From contig JAHHTH010000001.1 in NCBI GenBank assembly GCA_020024755.1, positions 62,001 to 126,000 of the forward strand: a stretch of DNA of 64,000 nucleotides, written 5' to 3'. This DNA comes from Mycoplasmataceae bacterium (GTDB lineage: Bacteria; Bacillota_I; Bacilli_A; Mycoplasmatales; Mycoplasmoidaceae). Shown in pieces: positions 20,501 to 33,984 of the stretch (positions within the stretch are counted from its first letter, which is position 1; every line of letters starts with the position of its first letter). The position numbers were made by a program, and so were the translations under genes. The notes under the pieces were generated by a model that saw only the letters and a program-made list of their open reading frames with translations, made no database searches and was not told where the DNA came from.

Positions 20501-23500
20501 TGAATTTAAACAAGCTAATATTCAACAATATGTATTTGATCACCAAAGCAAATTCTTTAGTAATGCACCAACTCTAACACTAGATGATATCTTTATTACA
20601 AGTGGTAGTATTTCTCCTGATAGACCGAATGGTATTGTTCGTTTTAGATTAGCTTTAAAGAAGTGATATAACAACACTGACGGAAGGTTATCTACTAATG
20701 ATGAACCAACTGGTCCAGACTCATTTGCTAACATGTTTGAATTACATGGATTTGATACAAGAGACACTTCATTACGTGATGGTAAAGATACTTTTACATA
20801 TAGTGAAATTTGAAATACAGGCGAACAAATTGACTTAGATGATCCTAGAATTACTCCAGAATTCTTCTCACAAGGGATAGCAAATAAATTTGATTATATT
20901 TTTGATCAAGCGCCTGATACTTGTACTGCAAGTGATGTGATTATTACACCAGAAGGAATTATTGACAAGAATCCAGCATTAGGTACTGTAACCATTAAAT
21001 TAAGATTAGCAAATGCTAGACCTACTGCAAAAGATTTTACTTTACATTTCACTGGTTTTAAACAAAAGATTACTAATGTTAAGAATACTATCTTTAATAT
21101 TGGAGATCCAACTATTCCAAATACAGTAGATGCAGGTTGAGTAAAGCAAAGATTAATTGAAAAGAAGAATGAAGTATTTGAAAACTTACCAAATAGTCCA
21201 ACATTCAAATTATCTAACCAATTGTATGTTGACAACAATTTAAATACATCAGTAGTTGGTGAAGTTGGATGTAACATCACACTTAATGGTGTGTTTACTG
21301 AAGATGGTGGACCATTAAAAAGAACTATCACTATTAGAGGGTTTAAGACCACTGGTCTAGTTACAACTGTTCCACCAGTTATTCATGTAACTGGATTTGA
21401 AAAAATATATGCAAGTGATATTGATCCAACAACAGACAAAAATTTAATTAAAGCTATTGTTAATGCAAATGTAATTACTGGTGTAGAACCAGTTGGAGTT
21501 GATGATATTAAACTTTCAGCACCATCAGCTGTTAATGATAAAGACGGTAGTCTAACACTTACTATAACTATTATCAATAAAAAAGGATGAGATGGTACAC
21601 AACCAGTAGAAAGCCTTCCAAAAGAAGGAATAGTTATTGATGGTTTTAAAACAAGAGAACCAACTAAATGAGTGACAAATAGAGTTATTAATGATAGCAA
21701 CATCTTATACAACATTTATGCTGATCAATTCAATACTGATGATCTTTTAAGATATGTTACTGGAAAGAAGACATCATTCTTTACAAATGCTCCTACAACA
21801 TTTACTGATTCTGATATTGTTGTTTCAAATTTAAATCCAAATAGAGCGGCTGGTGAATTAACATTTGATATTGGTTTAAGATTATTCTATGATCCAACAA
21901 ATGCATTATTAACTCGTGATGATGCACCAACTCCAACTAAATTTACCGCCCAATTCAAATTGACAGGTTTTGATACAAGAGATACCACTGTTAATAATCA
22001 TGGTGTATTTAATTATGCACAATTTAGTGGTTTAGAACCTACACCTCCTACATTAGATAAAGCTAGTGATGATTTCTTTAAGGATTTAATTACTAAAAAT
22101 CCAACAGTTATTTTTAATGAAGGACCAAAAGAAATTACTTTATCAGATATAACTGAATTCCAACCACCTATTAAAAATGTAGCTTTAGGTACAGTAATTT
22201 TAAGATTTACTTTAAACAATGCTAGACCAGCTGCCAAATCAATACAATTCACAATTCAAGGATTTAGCACAAAAGTTACATCAATTAAGAGTGATGGTAC
22301 TTTCCCACTTGGAAATCCATCACAATCTAATAAAGTAGATGAACCATGAATTAGAAGAACAATTATCGCAAATAAATCAACAATATTTGAAAACCTTCCA
22401 GAAAACTATGATTTAAATGATAACACTAAAATGGAAATTAATTTTAATGTTAACGAAGATACAAAAGAACCAAACCAAATTAAATTCATGCTTACTTTAA
22501 ATGATGTTTTTACAGCTAATAAGAAACCATTAGTAAAACAAATTATCTTTACTGGTTTTAGAACAGATGGAAATACTACAATTATTAATAATGGTAAATT
22601 GTTAAATATTGAAAATACATTTGCATCTTCATTAAACTCAAGTAGTGAATCGTTAAAGAGAGCTATCATTTCAACACCAGGAATTATTCAATATTTATTT
22701 GATGGAGCAACTATTACTACTGGTGATATCGCCTTATCTGATATTAAGAATGTAAATGATAAAACTGGATCGTTAACTGTAACTATTGAAATTGTTCACT
22801 CAAAAGCTCAAAAGAACGGTTTCCCTGAAGATACTATGCCATTTGTTAACAAAACATTTACTGGCTTTAATAAGAGAGAACCAACTACATGAGTAGATAA
22901 TAAAACTGTAAATGATCCATCATTTGCAAATTACTATGCTGACCAATATACTGAAGATAAAATAAGAACATATGTTTTTGCAAATAAACTTAAATTCTTT
23001 ATTAATCAACCTAACATTCTAACTGAAAAAGATATTGTTATTGTTAATCCAATATGAAATAAAAAAGCTGGTTCAATTGAATTTACTCTAAGATTAACAA
23101 AATATTATGATACTCAAACTTCAATCTTAGAAACAGGAAATACTCCAGGAAAAGTGTTTGAGACTAAATTCACATTAACAGGATTTAATAATCATCCAAC
23201 TGCTATAGTTGGTCAAACATTCCAGTTTGGAGTTTCAACAGTTCCAGCTGGTTTAGCTGATGAAACATGAATTAGAAATAAGATAAAAGAAAAACATAAT
23301 GAAATGTTTAACTACCTACCTGAAAACTATCGATTTACACCAGAAAATGTAATAATTTCTAATATTAAAATTGGTGTTGGAAACGTGTCGTTTAACTTAG
23401 TTTTAAATAATGTTAATGTGGTAGATGAAGTTGCAAATAATGCACTAGATTGTAAGCGTGTAACTTTTACAGGATTTAAAAATCAAGGTCTTGTTAACAC

Positions 23501-24338
23501 TTCAATTAAACCTACATTTACAGATCCAAACCCAACTTCTTTATCAATCAATTATGAACAATTATCATATGTTGTTGGAGATAGAGATAAATTATTTGCA
23601 GTTGATTGATTAAATGATATTGACAATCCAATTTATGGTTTATTTGTTGTTGATTATGTTAATCAAAATATTGCAAACATTTTAGATGGAGTTTCTGATG
23701 AAGGAATATTTGTTACTGCAACAGCTTGTAAGATAGAAAAAATATCTAATAGTTCTAATGATTTTAATATCCAAATTACATTCAACAACTGATTCGTAAA
23801 TTCAGTACCAGAACACAATAAAATTATCACTGGAAAATTAACATTAAAAGGTCTTCCATTTGGGGAAAAATTCGAGGGTGGAATTGAAGAAGAAATTAAG
23901 AAAAAAATGCAATTTATTGACTCAGTTCAAGGTCCAGAAAAAATCTTTAGAATTAAAGAAATTATTGCTTCATATTTAACTTCAAGACAAGATGAATTAC
24001 CTAATACTTTTATCTCTTCGAATGAGGTTCAAACAAGTCAAATTACATGTACCGCTACATTTGATAAAGAAGGCTCAATTATCTTAAGAGATTTGCAAAT
24101 TCATGAAGCAATGGAATATGCTACTGACGTTGATTTTGCAATTAAAATCAAATTCTTAAAAATTGATCCAAGAAGTATGATTAAAGACAAGAATTCTTCT
24201 ACAGCTTATCAATGAGCAATAATTGGTGTAGTTGGTGCTGTATCACTAATATTGTTAACATGTGTAGCTAGTTTAATTTCTAAAACAAAAAAATCTAAAA
24301 AACAAAGTTGTTCATTTGTTGGAGAAATCTCTGAATAA
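17529..24338 (+). CDS. Giant repeat surface protein, 2,269 residues
   Basis: A signal segment (residues ~10-30) starts the protein. A membrane helix near 2230-2251 and a short Lys-rich tail end it, so the repeats are predicted outside the cell. The body is about 18 domains of ~90-105 residues, each containing a Gly-x-hydrophobic-x-hydrophobic strand and ending in a [T/Q]GF[K/D] motif. They fall into four types I label A-D, repeating in order A-B-C-D with a ~1.22-1.25 kb period. Type A starts (YA[N/D][E/Q]) are near residues 571, 987, 1395 and 1801. The start is B-C-B-C, and the last unit lacks B. The Gly-Phe-ending repeats recall mycoplasma lipoprotein-associated repeats (Pfam Lipoprotein_17 class), unverified. 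Many TGA codons are Trp. Confidence 0.88.
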
Positions 24339-24407
24339 CACCAAAAAACACACCTTAAATACATTAAAAATTAGACCATTTTTGTGGTATAATTTTAGTG
24401 GTGTTAT
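24335..24407 (+). promoter_or_regulatory. Promoter of second giant gene inside an inverted repeat
   Basis: TATAAT at 24388-24393 lies 80 nt before the ATG at 24473. ATAACACCA at 24335-24343 and TGGTGTTAT at 24399-24407 flank it as a 9-bp inverted repeat. A further GTTATATT/AATATAAC pair lies in the leader (about 24402-24430). Confidence 0.45.
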
Positions 24408-24472
24408 ATTTATATAGGAAAAGAATATAACCATTGTTTGGAGATTATTTTAGATAATTTCTTGGGGCAACA

Positions 24473-27400
24473 ATGAAGTTTAAAAGATTTAGCAAATTAC
24501 AAAGAAGAACAAAGGTTAAAATATTTACTGCTGCATTGCTTAGTGGAGTTACAGTCTCTACGGCAGTGAGTTTTTCTTATACATATAACAATTTAGTAAA
24601 AGGTAAGTCTGATCAATCAACTTCAACTTATTTAAGAAGTGGTCAAATGAATAGTGATGTATATGGTTCACAATATAGTGCTTACCATATGAAAACTTTA
24701 AATGTAGTTAATACAATTTGACAAGCTAATTTAATCTCAACAAACTCTACACATATTTTTGCTCCTACTGATCAAGGTTTAGCATTTATTAACAGAAAAA
24801 GTGGGGAACCTGAATTTTATGCAGCTAATTCAAGACCAGGTGAATCTAACCATGAAAAATTAACAAAATATTTAATTCAAACTTACTATAATCCTAGTTG
24901 TAATCTTTTTGCAGCATTATTTACAGACAGTACATATAACCAAGTTAACTTTAATTTATTTAGTGCTGTTGATGGAACACAATTATATTCTGCACAATTA
25001 GTTTCAAACTTAGGCTCAAAAGATCCAAAATTTGCAGGTAAGGCAAAATATTTCGCATTTAGTCCACTATTCTGTGAACCAGGTGGTAGAACACACGCTT
25101 CATGAAATGTTTTTCCAAGATTTATTGTAGATAATAAAGCGATAAATGATAGAAGTACTTCTGTAGCTTGAAACATTCAAGTTGCTCCTAATAGTGATGG
25201 CACTTTATGATCATGACAAACTCAAATTAATAATTCCACTTATTACAGTTCTTGAGATGGTATCGGATTAATCTGAACTGGTATCATATCTGCATATGGT
25301 GGAGAATCTTCTAACAAAAACTCATTCTTTTATGTTTCTCAACAAAAACAAAATGGTGATGGTTTAACTAGACTAGTTTTCTTCCCCCAATATTGTAATT
25401 CATACAACACATTTAGTGAAATATATACTGTAAGTGATTACAAGTACATTGACCTTCCAACAAATTTATCTTTTATCAATAATCCAGATGAAGCAAATGA
25501 TTTAGTATTAAAAAGTTCTCCTATTCCTAACGCTCAATGATCTGTAAATTGAGGTTATAGATCATCTGATGGAATAAAATCTATTAAAATCCGTCAACCT
25601 CTATTTATGGCTGATGGATCAATACATAGTTTTGTTTTTGAAACTAAGAAAAATGGACCACAAGATATTTGAGATATTGGTGAAATGTATGCACCTGGTG
25701 AAATTGGAGAATTCTCAATTGAATCTTTAACACCTTCACTTTGAGCATGAGATAAATATACTGAAGGTGGTGCACACGGTAATGTTCCAGGTTTTAGTAC
25801 ATTTGTTCATAATGACAATTCAATAGATGTTCGTGAAGCTAGCGAAGGTCAAGCTGGGGGATTCCTTGATGATTCGAACCATGCTACTGTTCACACATAC
25901 AATCAATTAAAAAATGTTCAATTAGATAAAAATCCAGCAATTCTATCATCAAGTAGAAGTTCATCTTCAATTGAACCACGTTCTAATCCAGATAATATAC
26001 CTTCAATCATAAGTGTTCAAACAACTAGTAATGGTTCTGATCGTGGTGACCCAACTACATCAAAAGCAAGTCAATGAAAATCTTATACTGATTTTATGTC
26101 TAATCACCCTACACTACCTGCACAAGGTTATCCTCCTAGCAATGGTATAGCTTATTGAATGTATGATAACAATTCTATATTCTTTCCAAGAGGTTTAAGA
26201 TACTATAATAACGTTTGAATTGATGAACTTACACCAAATGATGCAGATGGAAGTATTTTGTTAAAGTATAGATATTCTCCTGAAGCTACACAAAATGATA
26301 CAACAAATTTAACTCCTCAAATTACTGTTAAACTAGCTGGTTTTAAAGCACCTACTAATGTTGTATCAGGAAGTGTTAATTTAAGTAGTGTATCAATTAA
26401 CGATGTAACTCAAACACAATTTAAAAATGCACTTATAAGCTCATATAGAATTTTAGCTCCTAGAAGTGGAATAATTAATGCAAGTGATATAACGTTATCA
26501 AACATTAAAATTAGTCCATATAGCAATACAATAACATGTGACATCACTCTACCTGCAAACAAAGTTTCTTTAAGCGATGGATCACAATCATCAAGTTCAG
26601 TAGTATATCGTAATATTCGGATTAGTGGTTTTAAACCTAATGAAAGAATGGTTATTGGTAGTGCTGACGGATACGATGTTTATGGTTTCCAAAAAGATAC
26701 AAATTATTTATGAGCAATTGATACAACTGCAAATTCAGGTGCAGGAGATTGAGCATATCTAATTGGTACTAGATGAATTTTAACTTCTAGTGAAGCAATT
26801 GATATTACTAGACTAAAAGGTTACAGTAAAGTTCAAGGTAGAACACTAAATAACATTAATGATGATGATCTTAGAACTTTAGTTTACGATAACATTACTA
26901 ACTATTGAGGTTGTGCACCTGATGGAGTTACAGCTAATGACATTAGATTAGTGCGTGGTTCTACTAATGCAGCAGCTGGTACAGTTACTGTTAATGTTTA
27001 TTTAAAAAAGATTATCAATTCTACTGGTGAAGAAGAAGATGTAAGTAGTAATACAAGTTCACAAATTGGTGGAACTATTAACTTTAAAAATTTCTTACGT
27101 CAACCACCTACTGATTGAAAATCTGGATGTGAAAATATTGATATTTCTTCTAGTGATTTTGCTAATACTGCATTAGCTCAATTACCAGCATATTTCTTAG
27201 ATGGAAAAGTTGATATTATTAAAAACTTTATTCTAGAAAAGCAAAATTATTTCTTTAGCAATTTATTACCTTCTGGTATAAATCAAAACGACATTATTAT
27301 TACAAAAGAATCAATCAAAAGTAATAATGCTGCCGGTACATTAACATTCTCATTTTCAATTAATAAAGGTTATACAAGTACAGGACAAAGTGGAACTATT

Positions 27401-30400
27401 TCTTTAGCTACTAGAACTATCACTGTTTCACACATGAAAAAAATAGATAATACAGTTGTAACTGAAAATAGTAGTTCAACTGTTGACAAATCTCAAGTGT
27501 ATCCATCAACATTAACTCAAGATCAAATGAAAGCACTAGTTAGTGTTAATCAACAAAAAAATATTGTTTGAAGAAATGGTCAAATGTTAGCTGCAAACAA
27601 CCTAACAGATTTAACTGGTACAGGAAAAGATTATGCTGGTAATTTTTATGACAATACTTCAACTACACCAATTACATTAAGTGTAGGTACTAACATTACT
27701 CAAAGTAATTCTTCATATTACGGTTATTCAAGTAGATTTACACCGAACATTGATATCTACCAAATTATTGGTGATAAAAATGAAATGCAAGTAAGATTGT
27801 CTGCTAGTGATGACTATAGAGGTACAGCTTCTATTGAAGTAACAATTCCACATGCTAACGTAGACGGTACTATTAAGCAAATAGTGACAACTGTTTCATT
27901 AACAGGTCTTAAATGTAAAAATACTTTAGCAGTTGGTGGTCCTATTGATGTTCCAGACAAAATTGCATATCAAGTAACTGATGATGAATTAGCTGATCAA
28001 ATTATTAAAAAAGGTTACATTCAAAATGGTCCAGATGTAACTAAAGAAGATATCTTAATCAAAAACAGAAAAAATGACAATACAACAGGTACTATTAACT
28101 GTACTGTCTATGTGCAACATAATAAAGCTTGATCAGAAGGTAAGAAAGTTGATTCTACATACTGAAGTGATATCAATTATACAGTTACAAAAACTATTCC
28201 TGCAACAACTTATAAAGATCAAAGAAGAGTAAATGGTGCTGCAAAATTTGGCACTCAATATGCAGATAGTTCAGTAACTGATGCTGAAATTAAAAAATAT
28301 ATTATTGAAAACAATACTCAATTCTTCAACAACATGTTACCTGGTACAACTGAAAGTGATATCGATATTGATGGAAGCTTAATTCCTGATATTTCAACAG
28401 GTGAAGTTAAGTTTAGATTAAAACTTTATAAATATGTTGATCCAAGTACAGGTGAGTTAATATTCCCAGCTACTCCAGGAGAAGTTGTTAAACCATTACT
28501 ATCAAATGGTGAATTTACAATCTATGGATTTAATACTGGTGGATTAACTACACAAGTTGATGGTGGAGATTTAGGAATCCACGATAAGATTCCATCAAAA
28601 GTAACTAACACAGAATTAGCTCATAAGATTTTTGAACTAAACCTTGTTAAAGATATTGCTGATGGAAAGGTATTAAAAGAAGATGATATCTTTATTGAAA
28701 ATAGAACTGGAAATAATAATGATGTTGCTGGTACAATAAAATGTACTGTAAAAATTCTTAATAGCAAAGCTTGAACTAATGGTCAACCAGATGTAGTTAA
28801 AACATTTAATGATGTAGTTTATACAGGTTTTGCACGTGTTAATGCAACAACCTTTAATGCAACTACTACAGTGCCAGGACAAGATACATTTAATACAATT
28901 CCAGCTGATGAAGTAAAAGAACCTCAAATTAAGGATTTCATTTCAAAAAATATGGAAAAATTCATAGTAGATCCAGCACCAGAAACTACTATTAATAATA
29001 TTGAAATTTTTGATACTACTGATTATAGAAATACAGGTGAATTTAAATTTAGAATTAGATTAAATAGATATTATGATCAAGCTACTGGACAACTAATTCA
29101 AGTAAACTTCTCAGATCCAAAAGTTAAAGAATCTCCATTATTTACTATTACTGGATTTAGAATTCAAGATCCTACTAATGTTGGTGCATTAAATAATATT
29201 GAAATCACTATGCCATCTGGAACTGATAATTGAGTTAATAATGCTTCAAATTTAGAGTTAGCAAAAACAACTATTTTAAATTCAATTAAAGCTAATTCTA
29301 CTTTATTTATTCCACCATCTGCTGATATTACTGTTACATTAGATCCATCAACTACTGAACAAGAAACTGCTGCTGGTATTGTTAAGTTTAATGTTGTATT
29401 AAATCAAAAATATGATGATACTGGTACACTTCAAACTGTTAATACTAATTTTGTTGCTGTAACTAATGGATGAAGAAAATTAAATACAACTATTTTAACA
29501 ACAAGTAGCTCACAATTTGTTTATGAAGTTGGTGGTAGTCAAGACTTTGCTCTAGATGATGTTACTGATGAACAAATCTATACTTATGTACTAGGTTTAT
29601 TGAACAACCAAAAAATCATTACAGGTGATTTACATAATATTAGTTTTGGTTCATTTACTATGGATAATTTAACTAATAGAAAACCGGTAGTAAGAGATTT
29701 AGTTAATAACTTAGCTACAATTAGATTTGATATTGCTGCTGGTACTATTTATAACAACGGTGTTTTAGTTAATACAGCAACTCCTATTACATTTAAAATA
29801 GAATTTAAAACACCAAAAGAAACTACTATTAAACAAAGTGGTAATTTCACATATGATGAAATATATGGAACTACTCCACTTGAAAATAGATTAATTTTAG
29901 ATGATCCAACTATTACAGCAGATAAAGAAGCTTATTTCATTAACAAAGTAGTTGAAAAACAAAACGTTATCTTTAATTCAATTCCTTCAGCTGGAATTAA
30001 GAATGCAAACCTATCAATTAAACCTAATACATTAAAATTAGATGTATTCCACGGGGTTGCAAGTTTTACTGTGATATTAAATAACTCTGTTCCAACTCCT
30101 AATGCGGAATTTGCTATTACAATTAGTGGGTATAAAACAAAAGAAACTACAATCAAGAAATATGTATTTAACAATGGTGAACCAGATCAAATTGTAACTA
30201 TTGCAACAAAGGAATGAATTTTTAATCGTATTACTGAAGGTGGTGACAAATCATATCTATATACATCGATGTTCAACAATATCCCAGCTGACTTTAATCA
30301 ATTAACTCAAGTAGTTATAGGTCAACCTATTTACCACAAAGATAGTGTTGAATTTGATTTAACATTAAATGGTGTTTATACAGATACTGGAACATGAGGT

Positions 30401-33154
30401 CCAAAAAGAATTACATTCACTGGTTTCCAAAGTAGTTTCATTGACACAGAATTCCCTGGTGGTTCAGTAGAACTAGATGGTGAACCATTTAACCAATATG
30501 CTTCAGATATTACAGTTGACAATATTAACCTTAAAAATAGAATTATTGAAAACAAGTTGATTATTGCACCAACACCTGGAAAGAATTTAACTGTTAATGA
30601 TATTGTCTTTGATAGAGTATATGATCAAAATGATATTGATGGTAAATTAACTCTAGACTTAAAGATTATCAATGATAGAGCTCAAACATCTGCTGCACCA
30701 GTTAAAGAAAAGATCTTTACTGGAGTTACCTTAACAGGATTTAAAACAAGACCAGTATCTTCATGAGCGCTTAATAAAACAGTAAGTGATCCAACAGAAT
30801 TTTCAGAAATTTATGCAAAGGATTATACAATCCCACAAATTCAAAAATATGTCTTTGATCACCAAGATAAATTCTTTGTTTCTATTCCAACTATCACTTT
30901 AGAAGATGTTGTTATTACTAACCCTAAAGTAGTTTCACCTGGGGTATTAGGATTTACTATTGGTTTAAAACAATATTACAATAGTACAACTGGTTTAATT
31001 ACACGTGATGATGGTGATGTATTTACTAACTCAGATTTCAAATTATCAGGATTTGATACTAGAGATACTCAATTAGCAAATAGTGGTAACTTCACATACC
31101 AACAATTATGAGAAGGAAGTGGTACACCACCAACACTTGATGAAACAACTATTATTACTAAACAATACTTCAGAGAAGCAATTGCCAGAAATGCTAACAA
31201 GATCTTTACTCAAGCTCCAACATCAATTGTACAAGATGATATTGCAGTAAAAGGATTTGATCCACAAGTATGAGATGGTACTGTAACTGTTAACTTTGAT
31301 TTATTAAATGCTAGACCATCATCAAAACCATTTACTATTAAGATTCAAGGGTTTACTGCTAAACCAACTCAAATTAAAAATAATAAAGATTCATTTGAAT
31401 TAGGTGATATTAATATTCCAGCAGTTGCTGCTAACTCTAACTGAATTATTGATAAGTTAGTCCAAGAACAAGCAGTTGTATTTGAAAACCTACCATCTAC
31501 ACCATCATTTGACTTAAGAAAAGAAATTACATTGATTGGTGATCCAGTTGCTAATGCACCTGGTAAACCAAATGGTTCTGTAACCTTTACTGTGAGAGTG
31601 AATCATGTTTATACTGAACTTGGTTACTTAGAAAAACAATTAACATTCACAGGCTTTAAAACAATTGGTTTAACAACTACTATCGATCCATCAATCAAGA
31701 GACTAGATGGAGTTAGTGATATCTTTGCTTCAGATGTTAAACCAAACAATGATAGTCCAGAATCAATTGCAATTATTGATAGACTAAAAAAGAGTATTAA
31801 AGACAGTAACTTAATTATTGGTTTCAATACTAATGTTGACTTAAAACCAAATGATATTAATATTATTGAAGTAAGAAATCCTAATGACTTAACAGGTGAA
31901 TTAACAATGAAATTATCTGTTGTTAATAACAAAGGTTGAGTAGAAGGTCATAATCAAGAAACTGTTGACTTAAAAGAAGTTACATTATCTGGATTCAATA
32001 CACGTCATCCAACAGTTGTAAAAGATGGTATTACTATCGAAGATAAAAAAGCATTTGGTTCATTATGAGTTAACCAATTTGAAAATAAAGATTTAGTTCG
32101 TTATATTTTAGCTCACCCAACTGATTTCTTTGAAAATGCTCCACCATTAACAGCTGATGATATTTATATTAATAAATGAATTCCAGAACCTACATCAGGT
32201 GCTATTAGTGTATCAATTGGTTTAAATAAAATTTATAATAGCACTGATGGTACATTAACAAGTGTTGATGGATTAACTAACATGAGACAATTTACTATCC
32301 AAGGATTCTTGATTAATCAAAGTGGTAGTACAGAAATAGATCCGAATGTTCAAGAAAAAGGAATTGTTGCTGGTGAAGTATTATTTAATACTATTTTCCC
32401 TGGTGATAAAGGTTTCTTAATTGATTGATATACATCAGCTTCTTATAAGCAAAAACAAGATAGAATAGTTGAATATATTAATAATGCTATTACAGATCCA
32501 AGTGTGCCTAATTTAATCTTAAAGAACCCATCACTTAATGGTTATAATACAAGAGCTACTAGTGCAATCATTCACCCATTAACATCACCAAAACCAGCAA
32601 TTAGAAAAGTAACTGTTACAATTAACTTCGAAAACTGAATTGAAAATGGTATTGGTGTACCAGCTACTAAAACATTAGATATTTGATTACGTGATACACC
32701 ATCACCTGAAATCTTTGAAAAACCAATTAAAGATGTATTATCTACTTCTTTACCTTCTTTAAATAACTTGTCACAAGCTGATAAAGAACAAAAGATTAAA
32801 GAAATTATTTGTGAACAATTAAATCAACAATTAGATAACGTTCCTGATACATTTATTCCAGTGCACCAAAATGGTAGATTATTTGAACCTAAAGATTTAA
32901 ACTCTACTGTTATTATCTTTAACTCAGATGATTCAGTTACAATTAAGAGAATTGTTATTGGTGATCCAGCTGCTGGTGGAATCTTAATTAGACAAATGAC
33001 AATCGTACCTATGAACTTCACTTCAAGTAATTGAATGATGTATGCAGTAATTGGTGGTCTTGGAACAATTCTAGCTCTTGCTGTATTAGTTTTAGGATAT
33101 GTAGTTATTAAATTCGCACAAAAGAAAAAAGAACCAGCAGAAGATGGTTGATAG
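24473..33154 (+). CDS. Giant repeat surface protein, 2,893 residues
   Basis: This is a paralogue of the preceding giant protein. A signal-anchor segment lies at ~17-37. Residues ~60-570 form a unique, Trp/Tyr/Ser-rich region that does not follow the repeat pattern. From ~590 to ~2700 come diverged ~95-residue domains ending in GF motifs. The clearest A-B-C-D order is at 29.86-32.3 kb: B at 29858 and 31100, C at 30210 and 31438, D at 30497 and 31720, A at 30808 and 32058 (intervals 1.22-1.25 kb). The last ~100 ectodomain residues match the end of the other giant (KEII, VPDTFI versus LPNTFI). A membrane helix at ~2855-2880 and a basic tail follow. An adhesin or shield role is inference. Confidence 0.87.
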
Positions 33155-33159
33155 AATTT

Positions 33160-33780
33160 ATGAAATTTAGTTTTAAAAAGAAAAAAGTATCTGAAGCTAC
33201 TGATACATATAATATACCAATGCAAGAAGCATGTATTTTAGCATGTGATAAATTAAAAGAAAAATATCCTAACTACAACTTTGTTTTTGCAGATAAAGTA
33301 GCAGCTGATGATATTCTAGCCTCACTACATAAAGAAGCTAGTAATTTTGATACTGATATTATCCCAGAAGGTGGCATGATATATTACTTATCATCTAATC
33401 AAGAAAAACAATTATTAGTAATAGTAGATAAAGATCCTAATTTAGCTGTTAATGATAATACATGCATTAATGGAATTAATGCATACAACTTATATAAATC
33501 ATGATTACAAAATTTAGAAATCTTTCCAGTACTATACTTCTATGAAGGAGATACCGATTTAGATTTTGGTAATATTTATAAAATCATTAGAAATATGTAT
33601 CACCTACATAACAAAAATAAATATGATGAAAATAATAAAATAATTTCTATTCAACAAACTCCAAGTTGCTTTTATAATACATCTCATTGAACTGTAGAAA
33701 TGATGTGTGATATTATTGTACAAATGGCTGAATATTCATTAGGTTATTATTACCATGATAACCAAACACATGAACAATAA
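33160..33780 (+). CDS. 206-residue cytoplasmic protein downstream of giant surface gene
   Basis: ATG at 33160 lies 5 nt after the stop of the giant surface gene, and an in-frame TTG start at 33148 would overlap it. No strong Shine-Dalgarno is present, so translation is probably coupled. The protein is soluble, has no signal or helix, starts with a run of Lys (FSFKKKKV) and is rich in Asp, Asn and Tyr. I recognise no domain. Given the tight linkage it may assist expression, anchoring or assembly of the giant protein, which is inference. It ends in a hairpin terminator. Confidence 0.7.
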
Positions 33781-33781
33781 A

Positions 33782-33805
33782 AAATAAGGTCAAAAGACCT
33801 TATTT
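33782..33805 (+). terminator. Terminator after giant surface operon
   Basis: AAATAAGGTC at 33782-33791 pairs with GACCTTATTT at 33796-33805 over a 4-nt loop. It is symmetric enough to act from either strand. Confidence 0.75.
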
Positions 33806-33877
33806 CAAATGATTAACAAATTAAATAAATCACCATTTTGATGAAATTGGTTTAGCATTTTACATGTCATGTTTATT

Positions 33878-33976
33878 TTAAATTGTAAATAAATAAAAAA
33901 AGAAAGTGTTGATAAACTCTAAAGTAAAAATATAGTAATAATAAACACTAATGTAAAATGCAATAAATTTGAGCAT
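33878..33976 (-). CDS. Possible 32-residue hydrophobic peptide
   Basis: A short ORF opens with ATG at 33974-33976 behind GGAG at normal spacing. It encodes an almost wholly hydrophobic, aromatic-rich peptide (around FYISVYYYYIFTLEF) that could span a membrane once. It lies at the end of the C39-exporter gene set. Chance in AT-rich DNA is a real alternative, because TTT, TAT and ATT codons dominate such sequence. Confidence 0.25.
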   Translation of the reverse strand: MLKFIAFYISVYYYYIFTLEFINTFFFYLFTI

Positions 33977-33984
33977 TAATGCTC

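Noticed and set aside
17529..33154. Apparent string of many broken genes across the surface-protein region.
   Set aside because: All the breaks are TGA codons. Reading TGA as Trp gives two continuous frames with signal segments, repeats and C-terminal membrane helices.
33809..33892. 27-codon plus-strand ORF rich in Trp (SPFWWNWF) next to the exporter, considered as an exported peptide.
   Set aside because: It lies just after a terminator, has no ribosome site and overlaps a better minus-strand candidate. The Trp content comes from TGA triplets in AT-rich DNA.
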